NCBI GenBank assembly: GCA_035048485.1
Contig: CM068584.1
Coordinates: forward strand, 66,960,179 to 67,024,178
DNA: 64,000 nt
DNA from: Pteria penguin
Taxonomy: Eukaryota > Mollusca > Bivalvia > Pterioida > Pteriidae
Direction: 5' to 3'
Shown piece by piece: positions 47,901-59,977 of the stretch (its first letter is position 1; the number at the start of each line of letters is the position of its first letter). The notes below the pieces were generated by a model. That model was not told the origin of the DNA. It saw only the letters and a program-made list of their open reading frames with translations, and searched no databases. Both the position numbers and the translations under genes were made by a program.

Positions 47901-50900
47901 ATTTACCTCTCCACATGGTATATCTACCTTATACACACCTTGTCATTTACCTCTCCACATGGTATATCTACCTTATACACACCTTGTCATTTACCTCTCC
48001 CCATGGGATATCTACCTTACACACACCTTGTCATTTACCTCTCCACATGGTATATCTACCTTATACACACCTTGTCATTTACCTCTCCACATGGTATATC
48101 TACCTTATACACACCTTGTCATTTACCTCTCCCCATGGGATATCTACCTTATACACACCTTGTCATTTACCTCTCCCCATGGTATATCTACCTTATACAC
48201 ACCTTGTCATTTACCTCTCCACATGGTATATCTACCTTATACATACCTTGTCATTTACCTCTCCCCATGGTATATCTACCTTATACATACCTTGTCATTT
48301 ACCTCTCCACATGGTATATCTACCTTATACACACCTTGTCATTTACCTCTCCACATGGTATATCTACCTTATACACACCTTGTCATTTACCTCTCCACAT
48401 GGTATATCTACCTCATACACACCTTGTCATTTACCTCTCCCCAGAGGATATCTTCCTTACACACACCTTGTCATTTACCTCTCTCCATGGGATATCTACC
48501 TTATACATACCTTGTCATTTACCTCTCCCCATGGGATATCTACCTTATACACACCTTGTCATTTACCTCTCCCCATGGGATATCTACCTTATACACACCT
48601 TGTCATTTACCACTCCCCATGGGATATCTACCTTATACATACCTTGTCATTTACCACTCCCCATGGGATATCTACCTTATACACACCTTGTCATTTACCT
48701 CTCCCCATGGGATATCTACCTTATACACACCTTGTCATTTACCTCTCCCCATGGGATATCTACCTTATACACACCTTGTCATTTACCTCTCCACATGGTA
48801 TATCTACCTTATACACACCTTGTCATTTACCTCTCCCCATGGGATATCTACCTTATACATACCTTGTCATTTACCTCTCCCCATGGTATATCTACCTTAT
48901 ACACACCTTGTCATTTACCTCTCCCCATGGGATATCTACCTATACACACCTTGTCATTTACCTCTCCCCATGGGATATCTACCTTATACACACCTTGTCA
49001 TTTACCACTCCCCATGGGATATCTACCTTATACATACCTTGTCATTTACCACTCCCCATGGGATATCTACCTTATACACACCTTGTCATTTACCTCTCCC
49101 CATGGGATATCTACCTTATACACACCTTGTCATTTACCTCTCCCCATGGGATATCTACCTTATACACACCTTGTCATTTACCTCTCCCCATGGGATATCT
49201 ACCTTACACACACCTTGTCATTTACCTCTCCACATGGTATATCTACCTTATACACACCTTGTCATTTACCTCTCCCCATGGGATATCTACCTTACACACA
49301 CCTTGTCATTTACCTCTCCACATGGTATATCTACCTATACACACCTTGTCATTTACCTCTCCACATGGTATATCTACCTTATACACACCTTGTCATTTAC
49401 CTCTCCACATGGTATATCTACCTTATACACACCTTGTCATTTACCTCTCCCCATGGGATATCTACCTTATACATACCTTGTCATTTACCTCTCCCCATGG
49501 GATATCTACCTTATACACACCTTGTCATTTACCTCTCCCCATGGGATATCTACCTTATACATACCTTGTCATTTACCTCTCCCCATGGTATATCTACCTT
49601 ATACACACCTTGTCATTTACCTCTCCACATGGTATATCTACCTATACACACCTTGTCATTTACCTCTCCACATGGTATATCTACCTTATACACACCTTGT
49701 CATTTACCTCTCCACATGGTATATCTACCTTATACACACCTTGTCATTTACCTCTCCCCAGAGGATATCTTCCTTACACACACCTTGTCATTTACCTCTC
49801 CCCATGGGATATCTACCTTATACACACCTTGTCATTTACCTCTCCCCATGGGATATCTACCTTATACACACCTTGTCATTTACCACTCCCCATGGGATAT
49901 CTACCTTATACACACCTTGTCATTTACCTCTCCCCATGGGATATCTACCTTATACACACCTTGTCATTTACCACTCCCCATGGGATATCTACCTTATACA
50001 TACCTTGTCATTTACCACACCCCATGGAATATCTACCTTACACACACCTTGTCATTTACCTCTCCCCATGGGATATCTACCTATACACACCTTGTCATTT
50101 ACCTTTCTCCATGGGATATCTACCTTATACACACCTTGTCATTTACCTCTCCCCAGAGGATATCTTCCTTACACACACCTTGTCATTTACCTCTCTCCAT
50201 GGGATATCTACCTTATACATACCTTGTCATTTACCACTCCCCATGGGATATCTACCTTATACACACCTTGTCATTTACCTCTCCCCATGGGATATCTACC
50301 TTATACACACCTTGTCATTTACCACTCCCCATGGGATATCTACCTTACACACACCTTGTCATTTACCTCTCCCCATGGGATATCTACCTATACACACCTT
50401 GTCATTTACCTTTCTCTATGGGATATCTACCTTATACACACCTTGTCATTTAACTCTCCCCATGGGATATCTACCTTATACACACCATGTCATTTACCTT
50501 TCTCCATGGGTTATCTACCTTATACACACCTTGTCATTTACCTCTCCACATGGGATATCTACCTTATACATACCTTGTCATTTACCTCTCCCCATGGGAT
50601 ATCTACCTTATACACACCTTGTCATTTACCTCTCCCCATGGGATATCTACCTTATACATACCTTGTCATTTACCTCTCCCTATAGGATATCTACCTTATA
50701 CACACCTTGTCATTTACCTCTCCCTATAGGATATCTACCCTATACACACCTTGTCATTTACCTCTCCCCATGGGATATCTACCTTATACATACCTTGTCA
50801 TTTACCTCTCCCTATAGGATATATACCTTATACACACCTTGTCATTTACCTCTCCCCATGGGATATCTACCTTATACACACCTTGTCATTTACCACTCCC

Positions 50901-53900
50901 CACGGGATATCTACCTTATACACACCTTGTCATTTACCTCTCCACATGGTATATCTACCTTATACACACCTTGTCATTTACCACTCCCCATGGGATATCT
51001 ACCTTATACACACCTTGTCATTTACCTCTCCACATGGTATCTACCTTATCCCTACCTTGTCATTTACCACTCCCCATCGGATATCTACCTTATACACACC
51101 TTGTCATCTACCTCTCCCCATGGGATATCTACCTTATACACACCTTGTCATTTACCACTCCCCATGGGATATCTACCTTATACACACCTTGTCATTTACC
51201 TCTCCCCATGGGATATCTACCTTATACACACCTTGTCATTTACCTCTCCCCAGAGGATATCTTCCTTACACACACCTTGTCATTTACCTCTCTCCATGGG
51301 ATATCTACCTTATACATACCTTGTCATTTACCTCTCCCCATGGGATATCTACCTTATACACACCTTGTCATTTACCTCTCCCCATGGGATATCTACCTTA
51401 TACATACCTTGTCATTTACCTCTCCCCATGGGATATCTACCTTATACACACCTTGTCATTTACCTCTCCCCATGGGATATCTACCTTACACACACCTTGT
51501 CATTTAACACTCCCCATGGGATATCTACCTTATACACACCTTGTCATTTACCTCTCCCCATGGGATATCTACCTTATACAAACCTTGTCATTTACCTCTC
51601 CCCAATGGATATCTATTTACCTCTCCCCATGGGATATCTACCTTATACACACCTTGTCATTTACCACTCCCCATGGGATATCTACCTTATACACACCTTG
51701 TCATTTACCTCTACCCATGCGATATCTACCTTATACACACCTTGTCATTTACCTCTCCCCATGGGATATCTACCTATACACACCTTGTCATTTACCTTTC
51801 TCTATGGGATATCTACCTATACACACCTTGTCATTTACTTCTCCCCATGGGATGTCTACCTTATGCACACCTTGTCATTTACCTCTCCCCATGGGATATC
51901 TACCTTATACACACCTTGTCATTTACCACTCCCCATGGGATATCTACCTTATACATGTACATACTTTGTCATTTACCTCACACCTTGTCATTTACCTCTC
52001 CCCATGGGATATCTACCTTATACATACCTTGTCATTTACCTCTCCCTATAGGATATCTACCTTATACACACCTTGTCATTTACCTCTCCCTATAGGATAT
52101 CTACCCTATACACACCTTGTCATTTACCTCTCCCCATGGGATATCTACCTTATACATACCTTGTCATTTACCTCTCCCTATAGGATATATACCTTATACA
52201 TACCTTGTCATTTACCTCTCCCCATGGGATATCTACCTTATACACACCTTGTCATTTACCACTCCCCACGGGATATCTACCTTATACACACCTTGTCATT
52301 TACCTCTCCACATGGTATATCTACCTTATACACACCTTGTCATTTACCACTCCCCATGGGATATCTACCTTAAACACACCTTGTCATTTACCTCTCCACA
52401 TGGTATATCTACCTTATACACACCTTGTCATTTACCACTCCCCAGTGGATATCTACCTTATACACACCTTGTCATCTACCTCTCCCCACGGGATATCTAC
52501 CTTATACACACCTTGTCATTTACCACTCCCCATGGGATATCTACCTTATACACACCTTGTCATTTACCTCTCCCCATGGGATATACACCTTATACACACC
52601 TTGTCATTTACCTCTCCCCATGCGATATCTACCTTATACATACCTTGTCATTTACCTCTCCCCATGGGATATCTACCTTATACATACCTTGTCATTTACC
52701 TCTCCCCATGGGATATATACCTTATACACACCTTGTCATTTACCTCTCCCTATAGGATATATACCTTATACATACCTTGTCATTTACCTCTCCCCATGGG
52801 ATATCTACCTTATACACACCTTGTCATTTACCACTCCCCATGGGATATCTACCTTATATACACCTTGTCATTTAACACTCCCCATGGGATATCTACCTTA
52901 TACACACCTTGTCATTTACCTCTCCCCATGGGATATCTACCTTATACACACCTTGTCGTTTACCTCTCCCCACTGGATATCTAAGATATACACACCTTGT
53001 CATTTACCCTCTCTCCCCATGGGATATCTACCTTATACACACCTTGTCATTTACCTCTCCCCATGGGATATCTACCTTATACATACCTTGTCATTCACCT
53101 CTCCCCATGGGATATCTACCCTATACATACCTTGTCATTTACCTCTCCCCATGGGATATCTACCTTATACACACCTTGTCATTTACCACTGCCCATGGAA
53201 TATCTACCTTATACACACATTGTCATTTACCTCTCCCCATGGGATATCTACCTTATACACACCTTGTCATTTACTTCTCCCCATGGGATGTCTACCTTAT
53301 GCACACCTTGTCATTTACCTCTCCCCATGGGATATCTACCTTATACACACCTTGTCATTTACCACTCCCCATGGGATATCTACCTTATACATGTACATAC
53401 TTTGTCATTTACCTCTTCCCATGGAATATTTACTGAGCGAACACCTTGTCATGCCCCCCTCCAATGATGAGCTTAAACAAGAGGCCCAAGTGGGCCTATA
53501 TCGCTCACCTGAGTACCTATATTATCAGTCATGCATGAAGGAAGAATTCATTTATTTTTGCATTAATGTGACTAAGTCAACACAGATGTTGAAAATATGT
53601 CAAATTTTATTTCAGGCTAGAATAAAAAAAACAACACTTTTTTGCACATCCATTCAGGTGATTTTGATATTAAGCATTTCCTTTGTCTCTGCAAGAAGTC
53701 ATTCAGGGCAACAAGTTAGTCATTTTCTTTAGGTGGGGCCTTTTGTTGACTGATTTCAAGTCTGGGTCATGAACAACAATTGTTTCAAATATTGTCCAGA
53801 TCTAACTTAAAATTGCCTAATTTCATATGTTGAGTGTTGAGAAACATCTAAAAACTTATTTAGATGTGTAAAGAAATGAAAAAAAAATTTTGACCACAGC

Positions 53901-56900
53901 TGGATTTGAACCGCTACTCTCCATATTTCAATTACCAAGTGGTATATGTACTATTGTGAGAACTGCTTTTTAGACATGGTGGCATTATCTGTTAACCAAT
54001 TTGGATGAAATTTACCAAATTGATAGAGGACTTTTAGTACTTCATGTATTCCATGTTTCATTAAAATCTTTCATGTGGTATAACAGCAGAAGTGAAAAAT
54101 GTGAATGAATTGTTCCTATACACCCTCATTTGGAAGTCTTAAAAAATTCATAGAAAATCCAAAAATTGAGATATTGACAAAATTCTTTCAAAGTAACAAT
54201 CCTTACCATAATTATGATCACAATAGTCCATAAGAAATCATCATTATCAATTTACTAGGAAATATGACACTTTTTTCTGCATTGAATCACCAAGTCCAAA
54301 GAAATGTCGAAAAAAATTCTAAAATTTGATTTTGGAAGGGAACCAAAATGACAATACATCTTCACTCATCCCTCTAGATCATTTCTATGCATTCTGTTTG
54401 TCTCTGTATACAGCCCGTATGAAAAAGAATATTGTTAAACGAGGGAACTCTTTTGTGACCTACTCTTGACTATGGTGGCGCCACCTGTAAAGAGGTCTGG
54501 ACGAAAACAACAGAATTTGAAGAGGATCATAAGTGACTTATTTCTACCAAGATTTATTAAAATCCTTCAAACAGTTTTGTAGAAAAAGTTGAAAATGTGA
54601 AAAATGGCCAACCCCCCCCCCTTTTTTTTTTTGGAAGTCTTAAACGTAAAATTCCTAATTTCATATTTTGAGTGTTGAGAAACATCTAAAAACTTATTTA
54701 GATGTGTAAAAAAAAAAAAAAATTTTTTTGACCACAGCTGGATTTGAACCGCTACTCTCCATATTTCAATTACCAAGTGGTATATGTACCATTGTGAGAC
54801 CTACTTTTAGACATGGTGGCATTATCTGTTAACCAATTTGGATGATCCGCACAAAAAACAAAACCTTTGAAAAGGACTATGAGTACTTGCATCCTACCCA
54901 GTTTTATCACAATCCTTCAAGTTGTTCTGTAGATCAAGTTGAAGATATGAAAAATTGTCCCCCCCCCCCCCCTTTTCTTGGAAGTCTTAAAAAATTCATA
55001 AAAAATTCAAAAATCGAGATATTGAAAAAATTCCTTCACACCAGCATTCCTTACCATAGAAATGATTAAATGAAACCAAATGAATGCATCAATGTTTACT
55101 AAAAGAAAATAATAACTCTTTAATGCATTAAAATAACAAAGTCCAAAATAAAAATGAAAAAACGTCAAAAATTTGATTTCGGAATGGAACCAAAAATATC
55201 AACAATTCTTCCCATATGCCTTTATCTCATTCCTATGCAGTCGGTTTGTCGCTGTATGCACCCGATCTGAATAAGAAGTTTGTCAAAGGAGGGTACCCTC
55301 TGTGACCTACTTTTGTCTGTGGTGGTGCCACCTGTTCATGGATCCTGACAAAGATGACCACATTTGTCGGGGACCTTGATTATTTGATGCATGCCAAGTT
55401 TCATTGAATTCCAGCAAGTGGTTCCGAAGAAAAAGTTCAAACTGTGAAATGTTTACACCAATTATCCCACCCCCCCTTTTTCTTGAAAGTCTTAAAAAAT
55501 TCATAAAAAATCCAAAACATAAAATATTGATAAATTTTCTTCGCAGTAGTATTTCTTACCATCAAAATGATCAAATTAAACCAAATTAATGCATCAATGT
55601 TTACTAAAAGAAAAAAATACCTCTTTTCTGCATTAAAATTACCAAGTACAAAAAAACGTCAAAAAAACGTCAAAAATTTGATTTCGGAATGGAACCAAAA
55701 ATAACAACACTTCTTCACACATCCCTCTAGATCATTCCTATGCATTTGGTTTGTCTCTGTATGCCCCCGGTCTGAAGAAGAAGTTTGTCAAAGGAGGGTA
55801 CCCTCTTTGACCTACTTTTGCCTGTGGTGGCGCCACCTGTTGATGAATCTGGACAAAAAATAACAACACTTGTAGGGGACCATGAGTACTACATGCTTAT
55901 CAAGTTTCATCAAATTCTGTTCAGTGGTTCTGGAGAAGAAGTCGAAAATGTGAAAAGTTAACGACGGACGGTGATTGATCACAATAGCTCACTTGAGCCT
56001 TTGGCTCAGGTGAGCTAAAAACCATTAATGTTATACAACACAACAACACTATCCACTGGGAAAGACTTGCATGTCTGATTACTTAATAATATTACTTTTG
56101 GTCTCGTAAATTTGTCTTGGGACTAGTTGAATTTATTTTCCCCTAGCCTATCTGGTGAGTGAAGGAGACAAGTAAAAATCTGATCCTGACAGACCTCTTG
56201 AATTAAGTAGTGAGAACTGTGATTTGAGCTCAGTGCTAGCTTTACAAGTCTTGACCGAATAAGAAAGCCTGCTATATCTCGGCAAGGTATCTCCTTGTAA
56301 TTATCTCACCTCAATCAAGAATAGTGTTCCTCTCCTCTGTGAGATAAAGTCTGCAATATCTCATTAATGTGTCAGATTATAATTATCTTACCAGTGAGAT
56401 AAAGTCTGCAATATCTCATTAATATATCAGCCTATAATTATCTCACCTATGTAAGATAAGTATGCAGTTTCTCATCAATATATCAGCCTGTGATTATATC
56501 ACTCCTGTAAGAAAAAGTGTGCAATATCTCATGAACACACCATCCTGTAATCATCTCACCTCTGTAAAACTAAAGAAGAGCCCTACTCCGCCTGAGATGG
56601 AGAATGCAGACTGTATCTCGTCCTGTAATGACTGTAGGCATCCTTTACAGGGGCAGCTCTCTGCTGTCAAATTTGAGGGCTTAATCCCCGAACAGCATGC
56701 AGCTGTGGAATGGTTCTTACAGCATGGCACCAACTGAAACAGACAAATTGATTCCATCATCTCAGATATCACAAACTTCATCTGTAACAATGACCTGGAT
56801 TGGTCAAACTTCATCTGTAACAATGACCTGGATTGGACAAACTTCATCTGTAACAATGACCTGGATTGGTCAAACTCATTCCCTGCTATCTTCCTATTAC

Positions 56901-59900
56901 CAGTCTATTCATCTGATCATTAAAAAAAAATGTGTTGACAAAAAACATTTTTATCAAGTTAGTTTTGAATGAAAAAAGTCTAGCAAATCTTATTGTTTAA
57001 TTATTTGATCCTTCAACAAAATCACAAATTTTAATTGTTATCTTTATGCTGTCATCAACAATATATGTAATTTGTCATAGGTTTGTAAGCCCTCAGATGA
57101 TCACGAATGATGTCAGTAACAAAAAGTTACACTTTGTAGAAAGGTGAATTAATTAAAGATCATATGACAACAAGTTTTCTGGTAATAACAAACTGATTGA
57201 CCCAATTACGTTTCCTGAACAGAATCTAGGTAAAGTTAATTGGGAAATTTAACCAACTGCATGACATTTTATTAAAGGGTTTTTATTTTATAATGATTTT
57301 ACACTCTTCAGCATTTTTTTTTTCACTTACCTGGTTTGGAGCATATGTGTTGGCAATGAACAAGAATGAACATATTTCCAGTCACTCAAATAAGATGCAG
57401 GAGAAATCAAGTGCCATTGCACCTTATTTCTACATGACCATCAGACTTGTGATATGAGATTTTTACAAGTGTAATGTAAATTCAACTGCCTCTGTTCTCA
57501 CACTACGTACATCTTGGTGCAAATTTCACGCAAGATTTGATATTGAAATTTCCTATAACCAACAACAACTGCCAACATGGTCCAAGATATAATAAAATAA
57601 ATGACACACTTTTAACCAGTAAGCTTACACTATTGCATGCTGGGTGATCTTCCTCCTGATCATCGTCGCTGGAGAACCCACAACAGTTGAACTGGCTTTG
57701 TACTTTGGATTTGACGTCATTAGAGGCAATCCTCCATCCCTGCCTCGCAAAGCTTTTCCTCTGCTCACTGTTAACAGCTAAGCAAGCACAGGCAAGGGAA
57801 AACTGTAGCAGGAACAACAGGAAAAGGATGATCATGTACTGAGGTCATATTAAGGTTTTTATGATTACCATGGTGACAACATGTATAACAGTCTTGTATG
57901 TATAACCACAGAGAGGTGATTGAAGTAAATCGAAAGTGGAAGGAGAAAACTTAGTTAGTTAGTACATATTGTATCACTTTGTAAATGTGGTGCATATTGT
58001 ATCACTTTATAAATGTGGTGCATATTATTTCACTTTATAAATGTGGTGCATATTGTTTCACTTTGTGAATGTGGTGCATATTGTTTCACGATGTAAATGT
58101 AGTGCATAACGTTTCACTTCATAAATGTGGTGCATATTGTTTAACTTTGTGAATGTGGTGCATATTATTCCACTTTCTAAACGTGGTATATACTGGTATT
58201 GTTTCACTTTGTCAGTAAGGTGCATATTGTTTTACTTTGTCACTATAGTGTAAACTTTGTATGTAAATTCATTTTGTACATATGAATTTAATGTACTGTG
58301 TATACATGTGATGTATTAGGTTATTTTTACACTCACTTTGTACATGTGACATACATTTTGTTATAGATTCACTCTCACCATGCACCAATTCATGTAACAT
58401 ACATTTTGTTATAGATTCACTCTCACCATGTACCAGTACATGTGACATACATTTTGTTATAGATTCACTCTCACCATATACCAGTACATGTGACATACAT
58501 TTTGTTATATATTCACTCTCACCATGCACCAATACATGTGACATACATTTTGTTATAGATTCACTCTCACCATGCACCAATACATGTGACATACATTTTG
58601 TTATACCGGTAGATTCACTCTCACCATAAACCAATACATGTGACATACATTTTGTTATAGATTCACTCTCACCATGTACCAGTACATGTGACATACATTT
58701 TGTTATATATTCACTCTCACCATGCACCAATACATGTGACATACATTTTGTTATAGATTCACTCTCACCATGCACCAATACATGTGACATACATTTTGTT
58801 ATAGATTCACTCTCACCATGCACCAGTACATGTGACATACATTTTGTTATAGATTCACTCTCACCATGCACCAATTCATGTAACATACATTTTGTTATAG
58901 ATTCACTCTCACCATATACATGTACCAGTACATGTAACATACATTTTGTTATAGATTCACTCTCACCATGTACCAGTACATGTGACATACATTTTGTTAT
59001 AGATTCACTCTCACCATATACCAGTACATGTGACATACATTTTGTTATATATTCACTCTCACCATGCACCAATACATGTGACATACATTTTGTTATAGAT
59101 TCACTCTCACCATGCACCAATACATGTGACATACATTTTGTTATATATTCACTCTCACCATGCACCAATACATGTGACATACATTTTGTTATAGATTCAC
59201 TCTCACCATGCACCAATACATGTGACATACATTTTGTTATAGATTCACTCTCACCATGTACCATTACATGTGACATACATTTTGTTATAGATTCACTCTC
59301 ACCATGTACCAGTACATGTGACATACATTTTGTTATAGATTCACTCTCACCATGTACCAGTACATGTGACATACATTATGTTATAGGTTCACTCTCACCA
59401 TGTACCAGTACATGTGACATACATTTTGTTATATATTCACTCTCACCATGCACCAATACATGTGACATACATTTTGTTATATATTCACTCTCACCATGCA
59501 CCAATACATGTGACATACATTTTGTTATAGATTCACTCTCACCATGTACCAGTACATGTGACATACATTGTATTATAAATTCACTCTCACCATGTACCAG
59601 TACATGTGACATACATTTTGTTATAGATTCACTCTCACCATGTACCAGTACATGTGACATACATAGTATTATAAATTCACTCTCACCATGTACCAGTACA
59701 TGTGACATACATTTTGTTATAGATTCACTCTCACCATGCATCAGTACATGTGACATACATTGTATTATAAATTCACTCTCACCATGTACCAGTTGTGCAT
59801 AAAGGATACAAAGAAGAGTAGGACTTGATGATGTTTCACGGCTCCCACCAGTCCCACTATCGCAATAATAAACAGGAATACTCCACACGCAATAAGGCCA

Positions 59901-59977
59901 CCTGCTAATGCTAAACTGGTTACTATGGCAGCCAATCTGGCATACGCAGATACACCGATCAAAATAAAAGACACCAA
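44831..59977 (-). CDS. Tetraspanin, TSPAN13/TSPAN31-like, first exon not found
   Basis: Minus-strand exons, all phase 0 with GT-AG introns: 59977-59810 (56 codons), 57838-57629 (70), 56733-56560 (58), then a last exon of 24 codons plus stop at 46910-46836 or 44905-44831. Exon 2 carries the rest of TM1 and TM2 ([25 protein letters not shown]); exon 3 has TM3 and the CCG motif ([27 protein letters not shown]); exon 4 has the end of the large loop with paired Cys (PCCKN, ACCSG, CPCKGC) and the start of TM4 ([11 protein letters not shown]). The last exons end [12 protein letters not shown], the conserved tail of TSPAN13/31 proteins. With a first exon of about 20 residues the protein would be about 228 residues (TSPAN13/31: just over 200). 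Exon 1 probably lies beyond 61,600 or outside the window. Role inferred from family: four-pass membrane organiser. Confidence 0.85.
45118..45245 (-). mobile_element. SINE-like fragment between the two tetraspanin last exons
   Basis: On the minus strand GGGTTTGAACCTAG resembles a B-box, with GTTTGGCTAGAGACCGAAAG upstream. The plus-strand downstream part has GACAGACAAACAGATGGAC and GGGGAGAGCATAAAA, typical of a dispersed repeat tail. Confidence 0.4.
46836..46910 (-). CDS. Tetraspanin last exon, version a
   Basis: Acceptor TGCATACAG, then 24 codons [24 protein letters not shown] and TAA. Phase 0, fits directly to exon 4. Proximal of the two last exons, 9.6 kb after exon 4. Confidence 0.88.
   Translation of the reverse strand: MLGVWITIRYRNQKDPRANPKSFL
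47311..53440. repeat. 44-bp minisatellite, about 139 copies, in last tetraspanin intron
   Basis: Unit ACACCTTGTCATTTACCTCT plus CCCCATGGGATATCTACCTTATAC. Variants CACATGGTATATC, CCAGAGGATATC and CACTCCCCATGGG recur in blocks. A variant run (TCTCCCCATGGGATGTCTACC to TACATGTACATACTTTGTC) occurs at 51,838-51,975 and again at 53,274-53,413, so the array grew by multi-unit duplication. The unit has no stop in any plus-strand frame, which creates three overlapping giant frames (up to 1,575 codons) with a 44-residue period. They are antisense to the tetraspanin gene and intronic. Confidence 0.95.
53472..56018 (+). mobile_element. Dispersed bivalve-type element with hairpin ends and internal repeats
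   Basis: Begins AAACAAGAGGCCCAAGTGGG then CCTATATCGCTCACCTGAG, and ends GCTCACTTGAGCCTTTGG then CTCAGGTGAGCTAAAA. GCTCACCTGAG is thus present at both ends in opposite orientation, and the right end is a 13-bp stem hairpin with a TTT loop. Internally, blocks such as GGAAGTCTTAAAAAATTCAT, GACCTACTTTTG..GGTGGCGCCACCTGT and GATTTCGGAATGGAACC recur three times, ~500-850 bp apart. No transposase frame seen. The minus-strand copy end at 1-513 belongs to the same family. Confidence 0.7.
56268..56565. repeat. ~57-bp tandem repeat starting at the exon 4 splice donor
   Basis: On the minus strand five to six units each begin like the exon 4 junction (ACAGAG/GTGAGATGATTACAG; ACATAG/GTGAGATAATTATAG; ACTG/GTAAGATAATTATAA) and end in a pyrimidine tract plus ACAG-type sequence (CACTTTTTCTTACAG). 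Each unit therefore resembles a tiny intron with both splice sites. Confidence 0.85.
56560..56733 (-). CDS. Tetraspanin exon 4 (loop Cys and TM4 start)
   Basis: Acceptor CTGTTTCAG, donor ACAGAG then GTGAGA. The 58 codons end [11 protein letters not shown], as in TSPAN13/31. Its donor is the first unit of the ~57-bp array at 56,268-56,565. Confidence 0.87.
56769..56875. repeat. 33-bp tandem triplication upstream of exon 4
   Basis: CAAACTTCATCTGTAACAAT plus GACCTGGATTGGT three times, about 40 bp on the intron side of the exon 4 acceptor. Confidence 0.92.
57629..57838 (-). CDS. Tetraspanin exon 3 (TM3 and CCG motif)
   Basis: Acceptor ATGACCTCAG, donor AATAGT then GTAAGC. The 70 codons hold TM3, then the large loop with NCCGF and an acidic segment ([10 protein letters not shown]). 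Confidence 0.88.
57955..58260. repeat. ~28-bp minisatellite upstream of exon 3
   Basis: About ten units of GTGGTGCATATTGTTTCACT plus TTGTAAAT, diverging toward 58,260. Confidence 0.9.
58350..59795. repeat. 48-bp minisatellite, about 30 copies, abutting exon 2
   Basis: Unit on plus GATTCACTCTCACCATGCAC plus CAATACATGTGACATACATTTTGTTATA. On the minus strand each unit carries a donor-like ACATG/GTGAGAGTGAAT. The first, partial unit starts about 13 nt after the end of tetraspanin exon 2. Being divisible by three, the array yields a 367-codon minus-strand frame ([16 protein letters not shown] period) that is not a gene. Confidence 0.93.
59810..59977 (-). CDS. Tetraspanin exon 2 (TM1 end and TM2)
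   Basis: Acceptor CCGTTGCAG; donor TTT then GTATCC, weak but the only choice that gives LLFF joined to YMIIL as in relatives. A far stronger donor-like CATG/GTGAGA lies 27 nt downstream and is repeated through the adjacent 48-bp array. Confidence 0.8.

Noticed and set aside
47324..52051. Plus-strand open frame of 1,575 codons and two overlapping frames above 1,000 codons
   Set aside because: They are the three readings of one 44-bp tandem unit that has no stop in any plus frame. They lie antisense inside a tetraspanin intron and have no non-repeat coding flank.
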